Counted from the first letter of the stretch, positions 1 through 8,096 are shown. The stretch: 22,360 nt of DNA from CAZYMF01 sp964648215 (GCA_964648215.1 CAZYMF010000066.1:1-22360), one strand, 5' to 3'. Program-made: numbers and translations. The notes: generated by a model from the letters alone, not told the origin.

Positions 1-90
1 ACGCTGGAGGAGCGGATCGGCGACATCACGGCCGTCATGGACGCCGAGGGCATCGGGCGCGCCTGGCGCCTCTACGAGCTGGCCGCCTAG
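1..90 (+). CDS. 3' end of an unidentified protein (partial)
   Basis: An open frame enters from the left edge in frame 1 and ends at TAG 88-90, giving 29 visible residues ending RAWRLYELAA. The visible part is acidic and looks helical; I do not recognise the family. The stop codon coincides with the left boundary of the downstream IS element. Bases 88-89 are the TA target duplication and base 90 is the first base of the element. If the element is removed, C87-TA-G1208 is rejoined and the same TAG stop is rebuilt, so the insertion did not change the protein. The start, length and function lie outside the window. Confidence 0.6.
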   Translation, partial: TLEERIGDITAVMDAEGIGRAWRLYELAA

Positions 91-1166
91 TGTGATGTCT
101 CGTAAGTCGCTGCGACATGATCGATGCTTTTCCGAATCTGCCGAGCGGACTTGGTCCAGGTGAAGGGCTGGGCGTCTTGGTTCCAGGTTTCCAGATAACG
201 GCGGATCGCACGCTCAAGAGTGCGAACGCTATCAAAGCTCCCGCGGCGAATCACTTGCCCGGTGATCAGCCCGAACCACCGTTCCACCAGGTTCAGCCAC
301 GAGGCGCTGGTGGGGGTGAAGTGCAGTTGGAAGCGCGGGTGGGCAGCGAGCCACTCTTTGACCTTGGGATGCTTGTGCGTGCCGTAGTTGTCGCAGATCA
401 CATGGATGTCGCGACGCGGATACTTCTTCGCGATCGATTTGAGGAAGGCAATGAACTCAACATGGGTATGACGCCCGTAACACTGCCCGTGCACCTTGCC
501 GCTGGCCACTTCCAGGGCGGCGAACAGACTGGTGGTACCGTTGCGTTCGTAGTCATGGGTCATCCGTGCCGGCAGCCCGCGCCGCATCGGCAGCAGCGGT
601 TGGGTGCGATTGAGGGCCTGGATCTGCGACTTCTCGTCGACACACAACACCAAGGCGCGCTCGGGCGGGTCCAGATACAACCCGACAATGTCGGCCAGCT
701 TCGCATCAAATGCCGGGTCGTTACTAAACTTGAACGTTTCGACGCGATGGGGCTGCAACCCGTACTTCAGCCAGATGCGATGCACGGTGGCGGCACTCAG
801 TCCCACGGCTTTCGCCAGCCGCCGGGCACTCCAATGCGTCGTCACCGATGGTCGCCGCATCGTGGCCGCCACCACCGAGCGCTCCTTGGCCTCGCTGATC
901 CGCCGCGGGCGGCCCGAGCGCTCCCGCGTTCGCAACCCCGCCAAGCCTTCTTCCCGATAGCGACGGCGCCACGTATTGACCGTGTTCACCGACACTCCCA
1001 GACGCTTGGCCATGGGGCGCACCGGTTCACCTTCGAGGCTGGCCAGGATGATCTTGGCTCGCGTCGCCAACCCATGAGGAGTTGTTGGGGCGCGCAACCA
1101 CGACTCCATGATCCTGCGATCCCTGCTCTTCACCTGCATCCGCACCACTCTGTAGCCCATGCGCAT
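87..1166 (-). CDS. IS630-family DDE transposase
   Basis: A 359-residue transposase that would cut and join the element ends at TA sites. The N-terminal part holds two helix-turn-helix segments (about residues 45-75, MAKRLGVSVNTVNTWRRRY, and 112-135), joined by a G-R-P-R linker (about 85-89). The catalytic core carries the DDE triad: D177 in CVDEKS, D259 in CDNYGTH and E295 in NLVERWF. Length and order fit complete IS630 transposases. The first ATG (1166) lies about 40 bases inside the right end. Later starts at residue 3, 10 or 20 are possible, and residue 20 has an AGGATC sequence just upstream. The TAG stop is completed by the TA duplication plus one host base (87), so the gene ends exactly at the element boundary. 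Confidence 0.93.
   Translation of the reverse strand: MRMGYRVVRMQVKSRDRRIMESWLRAPTTPHGLATRAKIILASLEGEPVRPMAKRLGVSVNTVNTWRRRYREEGLAGLRTRERSGRPRRISEAKERSVVAATMRRPSVTTHWSARRLAKAVGLSAATVHRIWLKYGLQPHRVETFKFSNDPAFDAKLADIVGLYLDPPERALVLCVDEKSQIQALNRTQPLLPMRRGLPARMTHDYERNGTTSLFAALEVASGKVHGQCYGRHTHVEFIAFLKSIAKKYPRRDIHVICDNYGTHKHPKVKEWLAAHPRFQLHFTPTSASWLNLVERWFGLITGQVIRRGSFDSVRTLERAIRRYLETWNQDAQPFTWTKSARQIRKSIDHVAATYETSH
88..107. repeat. Left terminal inverted repeat with TA duplication
   Basis: Reads TAGTGTGATGTCTCGTAAGT. It pairs with 1188-1207 at 17 of 20 positions. The outer TA is the duplicated target dinucleotide. Confidence 0.88.
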
Positions 1167-1205
1167 TGGACGTTGAATGGTGCGGAAACTTCAGAGACAT
1201 TACAC
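90..1205 (-). mobile_element. Complete IS630-family insertion sequence
   Basis: The element is bounded by imperfect terminal inverted repeats. With the TA included, the left end reads TAGTGTGATGTCTCGTAAGT and the right end, on the other strand, reads TAGTGTAATGTCTCTGAAGT (17 of 20 positions agree). TA dinucleotides at 88-89 and 1206-1207 are the target duplication expected for the IS630/Tc1-mariner group. The rebuilt empty site is CTAG, the known preferred target of IS630. One intact transposase gene fills the element. Intact repeats, duplication and reading frame suggest a fairly recent and possibly still active insertion. Confidence 0.9.
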
Positions 1206-1207
1206 TA
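1188..1207. repeat. Right terminal inverted repeat with TA duplication
   Basis: On the minus strand this reads TAGTGTAATGTCTCTGAAGT, matching the left end at 88-107. It is followed by host base G1208, which together with C87 gives the original CTAG target. Confidence 0.88.
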
Positions 1208-1403
1208 GTTACGGTGCCTAGCAAGTAGCGGGGCAGCGGCCACGCCTCGCCAAAGATCGGGCGCACTCCCTCGGGGTGCTGCCGATAGGCGCATTGCAAT
1301 AGTACCCTGGCATCCTGGATGTCCAGCTGAGCGAAAGGGCGCAGCGTGTGCTGCGCCGCCTGCAACCCGCGACCGACCTTGCCGCCCCATTGAGGCAGTT
1401 TCG

Positions 1404-1640
1404 TTGGATGCCGTGCGCCTCCGTCTGCGCGACGTAGTCGAGCAGCTCGGCGCCTTCGAAGCTCGCCACGGCCGCACGTTCGAGCAGTTCGCCGGCGACT
1501 GGAACGCCGGCCGCATCGCCGACCGGTTCTCGCATCGCACAGAGCGCAACTTCATGGAATGGGAAGCGCTGGTGACCGAGCGGCAAGAGCTTCTCGACTT
1601 GATCCGGGAGCTTTCGACACCGGTCAATGCCTCTTCCTGA
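1404..1640 (+). CDS. Small antitoxin-like hypothetical protein
   Basis: A 78-residue, mostly charged and helical ORF. The TTG start at 1404 has GAGG at 1392-1395, eight bases upstream; a GTG at 1413 is an alternative. The pattern (AFEARHGRTFEQF, then a W..G.I.DR segment, then E.NFMEWEALV, then a leucine-rich tail) resembles small proteins often encoded beside toxin genes as the antitoxin-like partner. I recognise the pattern, not a named family. No toxin partner is evident upstream, where only the host remnant at 1208-1403 lies between it and the IS element. A DUF433/DUF5615 pair follows about 190 bases downstream. It could be an orphan antitoxin left behind by rearrangement next to the IS element, or a spurious ORF. 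Confidence 0.42.
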   Translation: MDAVRLRLRDVVEQLGAFEARHGRTFEQFAGDWNAGRIADRFSHRTERNFMEWEALVTERQELLDLIRELSTPVNASS

Positions 1641-1832
1641 CGATCCCGCCTGCTTTCGAGACGGCATTCCGCGCCGCTGTTGCCGCGGCTGTTCCAAGAG
1701 GCACCGCAGAACGACCCGCCGGGAACGAATCCGCATCACGCACTCGACCTCGGCTCCTCGATCTCTCGCCACCGTGCAACCCTCTGGCAGTCCCGATTTG
1801 CATCCTGTCGGAGCCGGCAGTACGCTCGCAGC

Positions 1833-2060
1833 ATGAAGCTTGAAGATCGGATCGCCATCATGCCCGGCATCCGCAGCGGCAAGCCGTGCATCAAGGGTAC
1901 CCGGATCACCGTATACGACATCCTGGAGTACTTGGCGGGCGGCATGACCGAAGATCAGATTTTGACCGACTTCCCCAGATTGTCCCAGGAAGACATCCGC
2001 GCCTGCCTCGCGTTCGCAGCAGCAAGGGAACGTCGCCTCTCCAGCTCGCGTGCCGCGTGA
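1833..2060 (+). CDS. DUF433 antitoxin-like protein
   Basis: A 75-residue DUF433 protein. The family signature is clear: I.SGKPCIKGTRITVYDILEYLAGG, followed by the T.EQIL.DFP.L..EDI.A.L.FAA helix pattern of a small DNA-binding fold. In known pairs DUF433 proteins act as the antitoxin, neutralising a DUF5615 PIN-like toxin and probably repressing their own promoter. I chose ATG 1833 because the domain begins immediately after it; the ribosome binding site is weak. The stop TGA overlaps the GTG start of the next gene within GTGA, a typical coupled arrangement. The 190 bases upstream hold no other gene and should contain the promoter, though I see no convincing boxes. Confidence 0.85.
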   Translation: MKLEDRIAIMPGIRSGKPCIKGTRITVYDILEYLAGGMTEDQILTDFPRLSQEDIRACLAFAAARERRLSSSRAA

Positions 2061-2395
2061 AGCTGCTGTTCGACGAAAACCTCAGTTCACGCCTCGCCAA
2101 AGATCTGGCCGATGTCTTTCCGGGCAGCCAGCCCATCGATCTCGCCGGCTTACACGGCCAGTCCGACGAAGTTATCTGGGAGTACGCTCGGCTGCAGGGA
2201 TTCATCATCGTCTCCAAAGACAACGACTTCCGGCAGCGGAGCTTCTTGAAAGGTGCACCACCAAAAGTGATTTGGCTATCCGTCGGGAACGCAGGAACCG
2301 ACGCGATCTCTCGGCTATTGCGGGATAGCCAGGCTCGCATCGCCCTCTTCGACAGGAATCAAGAGGAGAGCTTACTGATCCTCGAGCTGATTTGA
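2057..2395 (+). CDS. DUF5615 PIN-like toxin (putative RNase)
   Basis: A 112-residue DUF5615 protein, a reduced PIN-like nuclease fold found as the toxin partner of DUF433 proteins. The hallmarks are the N-terminal MKLLFDENLS with the first acidic pair (D6, E7), GQSDEVIWEYA with acidic residues near 37-38, and IVSKDNDF (D55 and D57 as metal-ligand candidates). These are followed by the strand PPKVIWLSVGN and a C-terminal helix. A GTG start at 2057 gives the family's usual N terminus. The open frame runs further upstream, but only as an antisense-like shadow of the DUF433 gene. Cleavage of RNA is inferred from the family, not shown here. Confidence 0.85.
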   Translation: MKLLFDENLSSRLAKDLADVFPGSQPIDLAGLHGQSDEVIWEYARLQGFIIVSKDNDFRQRSFLKGAPPKVIWLSVGNAGTDAISRLLRDSQARIALFDRNQEESLLILELI

Positions 2396-2519
2396 CGAAC
2401 ACTACAGGTCGCCGTGACTCGCGATCGATTCCGGGCGTCAACGGTTCGTGCAATTGGAGTCGACCCCCGCAACAAGGTCCCTCTCGCGCCGAGGCAGCGA
2501 AATGCGCTAGGGACATGTC

Positions 2520-3122
2520 ATGGCGCGACTGGAGTTCTTCTTCGACTGTTCGAGTCCGTGGACCTACCTGGCCTTCCACCGCATCGAGGCGCTCGCCGCG
2601 GAAACCGGCGCGGCGCTCGAATGGCGGCCGTTCCTCGTCGGCGGCGTGTTCAACACGGTGAACCGCAGCGTCTACGAGCAGCGCGAGCGCCCGGTGCCGG
2701 CCAAGGCGGCCTACTACTTCAAGGACCTGCAGGACTGGGCCCGCTACTACGGCCTGCGCATCGGCACTCCGCCGGTGTTTCCGGTGAACAGCGTGAAGGC
2801 GATGCGCGGCTGTTTCGTCGCGCTGGAAGAGAAGTGCCTGCCGGCCTACGCGCGCGCCGTGTTCGAAACCTACTGGGGCGACCTCGAGGACATCTCGCAG
2901 GAGGCCGTGCTCGAGCGGATCGTGCGGCGCGTGGGTCTCGACCCGGCGACCTTCTTCGCCAAGATCAATGCCGCCGCGTACAAGGACAAGCTGCGCGCCA
3001 ACACCGACGAGCTGATCGCCCGCGGCGGCTTCGGCTCGCCGACGATGTTCATCGACGGCGACGACATGTACTTCGGCAACGATCGCCTCGTGCTGGTGCG
3101 CGAAGGGCTACTCCGCCGATAG
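2520..3122 (+). CDS. 2-hydroxychromene-2-carboxylate isomerase-like DsbA-family protein
   Basis: A 200-residue thioredoxin-fold protein of the DsbA/kappa-GST group. The N terminus reads LEFFFDCSSPWTYLAFHRIE. This matches the FDFxSPxSYLA motif of glutathione-dependent 2-hydroxychromene-2-carboxylate isomerase, with S12 as the likely catalytic or glutathione-contacting serine. No CxxC is present, so it is not a disulfide oxidase. A helical insertion follows (about 45-150), then GGFGSPTMFIDGDDMYFGNDRL with the cis-proline and the G-N-D-R-L motif typical of the isomerases. ATG 2520 has AGGGA six bases upstream. In naphthalene degradation such enzymes isomerise the chromene ring product, but no other aromatic-degradation gene is seen here, so the true substrate is unknown. 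Confidence 0.86.
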   Translation: MARLEFFFDCSSPWTYLAFHRIEALAAETGAALEWRPFLVGGVFNTVNRSVYEQRERPVPAKAAYYFKDLQDWARYYGLRIGTPPVFPVNSVKAMRGCFVALEEKCLPAYARAVFETYWGDLEDISQEAVLERIVRRVGLDPATFFAKINAAAYKDKLRANTDELIARGGFGSPTMFIDGDDMYFGNDRLVLVREGLLRR

Positions 3123-3201
3123 CAGGAAGGGGGTTGAACGGGGCGGGATCTCGGGCCGCGCGCGTCGATCTGCTTCGAAGCGCCTCGTCACCTCGCAGCA
3201 C

Positions 3202-3215
3202 CGGGGAAGTCCCCG
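3202..3215. terminator. Possible weak hairpin between convergent genes
   Basis: CGGGGAAGTCCCCG can fold into a five- to six-base-pair stem with a very small loop. It lies between two convergent genes ending at 3122 and 3232. There is no T-run on either side, so intrinsic termination is doubtful. A second short palindrome, GCTTCGAAGC, lies about 30 bases upstream. Confidence 0.25.
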
Positions 3216-3231
3216 ACCAGCCGGAGTGGAC

Positions 3232-4857
3232 TCAGCTTGGCAAGTTGCGCCGGCCGTCGAGCCACGTGGCTTGAACCTCGATACGGTCGAGATCATCCGG
3301 CGGCACCTCGAAGGGGTCTTGCGCGAGAACGGTGAGGTCAGCACGCTTGCCCGGCGCGAGTGAGCCGACCTCGTCGTCGATACGGAGCTGCCACGCGGCG
3401 TCGATCGTGACGGCGCGCAACGCCTGCTCGAGCGAGATCGCTTCGCCCGGCCCGAGCTGCTCACCGCGGCGCGTGCGGCGCGTGACCGCCGTCTGCACCA
3501 GCCCGAGCGGCCCGGGCGGATACATCGGCGAGTCGGCGTGAAGGCTGACCCGGTGTCCCGCCCGCACGGCGCTGCCGACCGGCATCATTCGCTCGGCACG
3601 CGCCGCGCCCAGAATATCGTCGCGCAGCTCGGGTCCGTAATAGCGAACGTGATTCACATGGAAGCTCAAGGCGACCCCGAGCCGTTTCGCGCGTTCGATG
3701 TCCGCCGGCGAGATCAGCCCGACGTGCTCCACCCGCCATCGGTGATCGACACCGCGCGCCTGTTCGCCGAGCGCCTCCGCGTACACGTCGAGTGTCTCGC
3801 GAATGGCCCGGTCGCCTTGCGCATGCGTGAGGATCTGCCAACCCGGCGCCACCAGATCGCGCAGCCGGGGCACGAGCGCCGCGCGATCGTGCATCGCGTA
3901 GCCCGCCGTAGCGGGAGCGATGCCGAGCCGGCAGCAGCACAGCTCCGACGCCAGATACGGGTCATCGAGCAGCATCGTCCCCGAATAGGGGGAACCGTCG
4001 TACCAGAGTTTTGCGCCCTGCACGCGGAAACGATCGCAGCCGTCCCCCGGGCGCCAGCGCGAGGTGTCGATCTGCTCCAATCGCAGATAGGCCACTGTCC
4101 GGACGGGAGCCGTCGGGCTGAGCGATTCGTACACGTCGAGATACGGCGCCGGCACGAACATCCCCGGCATGCCGATGGTGGTGATGCCGACGCGGGCGTA
4201 GCGTTCGAACTGGTCGCGCATCCGCCGCGACCACGCCTCGGGAGACCAGTCCAAGCCGGCAAGGAACGGAGTCATCGCCGCGCTTTCCTCGATCTTGCCG
4301 TTCAAGCGGCCGTTGCCGTCGCGCACGTAGCGACCGCCGGTCGGCGGATCCGGCGTCGTCTCGTCGATCCCGGCCGCCCGCAAGGCCGACGAGTTCACGA
4401 AAGCCGTGTGCATCGACTGAATCAGCACGAAGATCGGGTTGTCCGGCGCCAGGACGTCGAGCCGTGCCCGGTCCCACACCCCGAGGTCGGGCGTCAGCAT
4501 GAAGTCGAGGCCGAAGGCGTAGATCCACTCGCCCGGCGGCGTATGAGCCACCGCCTCGCGCAACGCGCCCTCGACCCCGGCGGCCGTGGCGTGGGTGAAT
4601 CCGCTCACGTCGACCCAGCTATAGCACTGGGCGCAGAGGTCGGGGTGGGTATGCGGCTCGATCAGCCCCGGCAACACGACGGAGCGGCCGAGGTCGACCA
4701 CCTCGCTGCGCGCGGTGCGCAGAGCGAGCATCTCGTCCCGAGAGCCCAGCGCCGCCACCCGGCCATCCACAATGGCAATCGCCTGGGCCTCGATGCCGGC
4801 GACGGAGATGACGCGGCGGGCGAGAAGGATGGTGTCGATCTGACTCGAAGGCCGCAT
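3232..4857 (-). CDS. Amidohydrolase (YtcJ/amidohydrolase-3 type)
   Basis: A 541-residue metal-dependent hydrolase of the amidohydrolase superfamily. The first beta-sandwich segment leads to VLPGLIEPHTHPD, giving the H69-x-H71 metal pair. Further ligands or catalytic positions are K283 in GAKLWYDGS, H345 in THAQGDRAI, H378 in RVEHVG, and D442 in SLHADSP. The C terminus returns to the sandwich (VGSLAPGKRADLTVLAQDPF). This order is that of YtcJ-like proteins, which hydrolyse C-N bonds in small amide, imide or formamide compounds; the substrate cannot be read from sequence. It starts 41 bases after the M24 gene stop on the same strand, so the two probably share a transcript. Its own ribosome binding site is weak. 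Residues 307-309 are three consecutive cysteines, which is unusual. Confidence 0.9.
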   Translation of the reverse strand: MRPSSQIDTILLARRVISVAGIEAQAIAIVDGRVAALGSRDEMLALRTARSEVVDLGRSVVLPGLIEPHTHPDLCAQCYSWVDVSGFTHATAAGVEGALREAVAHTPPGEWIYAFGLDFMLTPDLGVWDRARLDVLAPDNPIFVLIQSMHTAFVNSSALRAAGIDETTPDPPTGGRYVRDGNGRLNGKIEESAAMTPFLAGLDWSPEAWSRRMRDQFERYARVGITTIGMPGMFVPAPYLDVYESLSPTAPVRTVAYLRLEQIDTSRWRPGDGCDRFRVQGAKLWYDGSPYSGTMLLDDPYLASELCCCRLGIAPATAGYAMHDRAALVPRLRDLVAPGWQILTHAQGDRAIRETLDVYAEALGEQARGVDHRWRVEHVGLISPADIERAKRLGVALSFHVNHVRYYGPELRDDILGAARAERMMPVGSAVRAGHRVSLHADSPMYPPGPLGLVQTAVTRRTRRGEQLGPGEAISLEQALRAVTIDAAWQLRIDDEVGSLAPGKRADLTVLAQDPFEVPPDDLDRIEVQATWLDGRRNLPS

Positions 4858-4898
4858 TCCGAAGCGAGCCTAACCAGACTTTCTCGACAAAACCACCC

Positions 4899-6131
4899 TC
4901 AGTCGATCTCCTCGATGGCCAGCGGGAACTGCGACATCGTCTCGCAGCGGTCCTTGTACAGCACGATCGGGTTCTCGTAGCGGAAGCCGATGTCGTCTTC
5001 CGCGCACACGTACTGCATCGCGGCGACGACCATCTCGTTCTCCTGGTACACGTGCGTCGCGTCCGTCCAGTACGGCACGGCCTGGCGCGTCTCCGCGCCC
5101 ACCTTCCACTCGTCCCCCCACAGGCCGATGCCGTGCTCCACGCCGGGCAGGACGTACTCCAAGCAGCCGCGCTCGTTGGCCAGCTCCTGCACCTCGGCCA
5201 GCAGCCCCGCGGGGGTCTTGCCGGCGCGATAGCTCTCGAGCAGGTGATCGACGAGGGCGACGAAGTTGTCGGCGTGCCAGCGTTGCCGCTTGCTCGCCGG
5301 GGCGAGGAGATAGTTGTGCGAGTGGTCGCCGAGGCCGAGCTTGAACATCGAGTGCAGGTCGAACATGCACGGCTCGCCCGCGGCCAACGGCTTGTCGGTC
5401 GGCGGCGTGCAGGCGCCGAGCGCCGTGCGCCACCCCGTCGCGATCTCGTTCAACCCGGCGAAGTTCCACTCCGAGACGCTGCCCGCCCGGCGCATCGCCG
5501 CCGCGCCGATGCCGGCGACCTGGGTCTCGGTGAGCTTCTTCCACCCGCCGTGGCGCACCGCATCGTAGACCGCCTGGTGCCCGGCGTCGCAGATGCGGCC
5601 GGCCTCGCGGAAGCGGTTGATCGTGCCCTTGTCCTTGATCAGCGACAGGCGATCGATGATCTCGTGCGCGTCCACCAGCTCGGCGCCGGCCAGGTGTTCC
5701 TGCAGCAGCGCGTGCTCGTAGCGAGTCAGATAACCTTCCGGCGTGTAGACGGAGATGCCGTCCTCGAAGCCGATACGCCCGCGCGTCACGCCGAGCTGCC
5801 CCCTGATCACGGCGGCGATATTCGGGATCGGCTCCGTCCCCGGCATGCCGGCGTAACCGAGGACGTGATCCGCGTCCAGCCACGTCTCGCTCGAGATGCG
5901 GGCGGCGTCGATGAGGAAGGTGAAGAGAAACGGCATGCCCTCGGCCGGTATCAAAAGGTAGCTCCGCCACGGCGCGAAAACATCGGCGATCCAGCTCAGC
6001 GTGCGCGGCCGCGAGCCGACGTAGGCGTCGAGCCCGGCCTTTTGCATCTCGTCCTGGACCTGCTGCACCCGCGCGCGCGTGTCGATGAAGTAGCGGCTGT
6101 CGGGATCGGTGACGGCAAGGCGTCCGGCCAT
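4899..6131 (-). CDS. M24-family (Xaa-Pro peptidase/creatinase fold) protein
   Basis: A 410-residue protein with a creatinase-like N-terminal domain (about 15-160) and a pita-bread M24 domain (about 165-405). Metal-ligand positions are D258 in MFDLH, D269 in LGDHSHN (the usual 11-residue spacing), H333 in GVEHGIGLWGDEW, and E386 in GFRYENP. The remaining glutamate, expected after the M-V segment (MVVAAMQYV, 367-375), appears replaced, with Met or Gln there. Peptidase activity is therefore uncertain, and a related hydrolase role is possible. ATG 6131 has a strong GGAGGT eight bases upstream. It is the first gene of a two-gene minus-strand unit with the amidohydrolase, suggesting joint breakdown of a small amide or peptide-like compound. 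Confidence 0.85.
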   Translation of the reverse strand: MAGRLAVTDPDSRYFIDTRARVQQVQDEMQKAGLDAYVGSRPRTLSWIADVFAPWRSYLLIPAEGMPFLFTFLIDAARISSETWLDADHVLGYAGMPGTEPIPNIAAVIRGQLGVTRGRIGFEDGISVYTPEGYLTRYEHALLQEHLAGAELVDAHEIIDRLSLIKDKGTINRFREAGRICDAGHQAVYDAVRHGGWKKLTETQVAGIGAAAMRRAGSVSEWNFAGLNEIATGWRTALGACTPPTDKPLAAGEPCMFDLHSMFKLGLGDHSHNYLLAPASKRQRWHADNFVALVDHLLESYRAGKTPAGLLAEVQELANERGCLEYVLPGVEHGIGLWGDEWKVGAETRQAVPYWTDATHVYQENEMVVAAMQYVCAEDDIGFRYENPIVLYKDRCETMSQFPLAIEEID

Positions 6132-6330
6132 GGCTCTGTACCTCCGCCTCAGAGAGTCGCCGCGCCGCGGCGGCGAGTCAACGTCATCGAGCCGGCAACG
6201 GGTAGCTTATCGGCTGCTCTCGGTCAGGCCGCCGATCCCCTCCGTCGCCGGCCGTTCGCCGTCCGCGGCGGTCACCCGGCCGCTTCGGGACGGTCTCGCA
6301 ACCGTCGCGGGCAAGACCCGTCCGATTCGT

Positions 6331-6359
6331 TTGAACCGCCGGGCGCTTTGATGCAATAA
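6331..6359 (+). promoter_or_regulatory. Candidate sigma-70-type promoter for the activator gene
   Basis: TTGAAC at 6331-6336 and CAATAA at 6354-6359 are separated by 17 bases, a good spacing with moderate matches to TTGACA and TATAAT. The site lies about 40 bases before the GTG start at 6398. The 266 bases between the divergent genes (6132-6397) hold no other gene. Confidence 0.3.
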
Positions 6360-6397
6360 GCCGGCCTGAACCACAAAGGAGACGGTGCAACCGAGCC

Positions 6398-7969
6398 GTG
6401 ACTGAGTTCCTTGAACTTCTCTACGAGGTGAGTCGTTCCTTCGCCCAGGTGATCGAGCTCGAGCACCTGGTTCCGCTGGTCATCCGGAAAACCAAGGAGT
6501 TGCTCGGTGCCGAAGGTGGCGCCGTTCTGCTCCTGGATGAAGACGCACGGGAGCTCTTCTTCCCCTTCACCGCCGAGGCGTCGCCCGAGGTAGATCAGCG
6601 CCTGGCCGGCATCCGCGTTCCGGTCGCCAGCGGCATCGCCGGCTGGGTGGTGCGCCACGGCGTATCCGAGCTCATCGCCGATGCCACACAGGACGAGCGT
6701 TGGTACCCGGAGGTCGATCAGCAGACCGGCATGAGGACGCGCTCCCTGCTGACGGCGCCGCTGCGAACCCAACGCGGCATCATCGGGGTCATCCAGCTGC
6801 GCAGCTCGAGCGTCGGCGCCTTCTCGAACGAAGGCCTCCAGCTCCTCGACGCTCTGGCGCAAGGCATCGCGGTGGCGATCGACAACGCCCGGCTCTACCA
6901 GAAGGTGAAGGAGTCGGAAGTGCGGCTGCGCGACAGGGTGGCCATCCTGCAGCGCGAGGTCGCCCGCAGCAGTCGTTTCGCGGAGATCGTCGGCGGCAGC
7001 GAGGCGATGCAACAGGTCCTTCGCCTGGTCGAGAGCGCGATCACGGCCCCGGTCGCCGTCCTGTTGCAGGGGGAGACCGGAACCGGGAAGGAGCTGATCG
7101 CCCGGGCCATTCATTTCAACGGCCCGCGCCAATCGGAACCCTTCGTCGCCGTCAACTGCGGCGCGCTGGGCGAAAGTCTCCTGGAGAGCGAGCTCTTCGG
7201 CCACCGGCGGGGTGCCTTCACCGGGGCGGTCGAAGACCGCAAGGGCCTCTTCGAGGTCGCCAATGGCGGCACGGTTTTCCTCGACGAGGTGGGGGAGATG
7301 ACGCCGGCGATGCAGGTGAGGTTGCTCCGCGTCCTGCAGAGCGGCGAGATCCTGCCCGTGGGCGAGCGCTTCCCGCGGTTCGTCGACGTCCGCGTGATCT
7401 CGGCGACGAACCGCGATCTCGCCGACGACCTCGAGCAAGGCCGGTTCCGCCAGGACCTGTACTACCGGCTGAGCACGTTCCCGATCACGATTCCCCCGCT
7501 GCGAGAGCGCCGCGAAGACATTCCGCTGCTGGCGGCTCACTTCCTCGAACGTATCAGCAAGCGATTCGACAAGACGATCGCGGGTCTCAGCACCGCCGCC
7601 CTCGAGGCGCTGGCACACTACTCGTGGCCGGGGAATGTGCGGCAGTTGCAGAACGAGCTCGAACGGGCCGTCGTCCTCACCCCGAGCGGCGAGCTGATCG
7701 ACTCTCCGGTGTTGTCGCCGTTCCTCGCAACGCCGGCGGTGGAGCCATCGCCGCCGCAGGTGGCCGAGCCCCAGCCAGAGCCGCAAGCCGCGGACGACGA
7801 CAGCGGCGACGGTGAATCCTTGCAGCGCGCCCGCGCCGCCTTCGAAGCGCGCCACATCGCCACCGTGCTCCACCGGCACGGCGGCAACGTCTCGTTGGCG
7901 GCGCGCAAGCTCGGCCTCTCCCGCAGCATGCTCTACAACAAGATCCGCGAGTACAAGATCGGCTCTTGA
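6398..7969 (+). CDS. GAF-domain sigma-54-dependent activator, Fis-type
   Basis: A 523-residue enhancer-binding protein that would remodel sigma-54 RNA polymerase using ATP. An N-terminal GAF domain (about 15-162) probably senses a small ligand. A short coiled coil (about 164-190) leads to the AAA+ domain (about 197-430). Visible motifs are Walker A GETGTGKE (225-232), the sigma-54-contacting GAFTGA loop (272-277), Walker B GTVFLDEVGE (291-300) and WPGNVRQLQNELERAV. A Pro/Glu-rich linker (445-472) connects to a Fis-type helix-turn-helix (about 485-520). The GTG at 6398 has AAAGGAGA at 6375-6382, a longer gap than usual. The next gene begins about 280 bases downstream behind a near-consensus sigma-54 site, which makes that cluster the obvious target. 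Confidence 0.93.
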   Translation: MTEFLELLYEVSRSFAQVIELEHLVPLVIRKTKELLGAEGGAVLLLDEDARELFFPFTAEASPEVDQRLAGIRVPVASGIAGWVVRHGVSELIADATQDERWYPEVDQQTGMRTRSLLTAPLRTQRGIIGVIQLRSSSVGAFSNEGLQLLDALAQGIAVAIDNARLYQKVKESEVRLRDRVAILQREVARSSRFAEIVGGSEAMQQVLRLVESAITAPVAVLLQGETGTGKELIARAIHFNGPRQSEPFVAVNCGALGESLLESELFGHRRGAFTGAVEDRKGLFEVANGGTVFLDEVGEMTPAMQVRLLRVLQSGEILPVGERFPRFVDVRVISATNRDLADDLEQGRFRQDLYYRLSTFPITIPPLRERREDIPLLAAHFLERISKRFDKTIAGLSTAALEALAHYSWPGNVRQLQNELERAVVLTPSGELIDSPVLSPFLATPAVEPSPPQVAEPQPEPQAADDDSGDGESLQRARAAFEARHIATVLHRHGGNVSLAARKLGLSRSMLYNKIREYKIGS

Positions 7970-8096
7970 GAACGCACTTCATCTGCCCGGCGGACGACCT
8001 CATGCTTCGCGCAGGCACTTCTCGCCGCCGCGCAAATTCGTCTGGACCAGCTTCTCAGCTGTGCAATTGATGAGACTACGGCTGAACGGTGGTCGA

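Noticed and set aside
117..1208. 363-residue plus-strand open frame across the IS element
   Set aside because: Antisense to the transposase, whose DDE motifs and helix-turn-helix are clear.
1205..1772. Minus-strand frames spanning the region right of the IS element
   Set aside because: No recognisable motif and they overlap better plus-strand candidates. A protein-like stretch near 1210-1400 is mentioned only as a possible remnant.
1886..2056. N-terminal extension of the DUF5615 frame
   Set aside because: It runs antiphase through the DUF433 gene. The family always begins near K-x-L-x-D-E-N, which fits GTG 2057.
3538..6359. Long plus-strand frames opposite the amidohydrolase and M24 genes
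   Set aside because: Antisense shadows: the minus-strand frames contain the metal-ligand motifs and a strong ribosome binding site.
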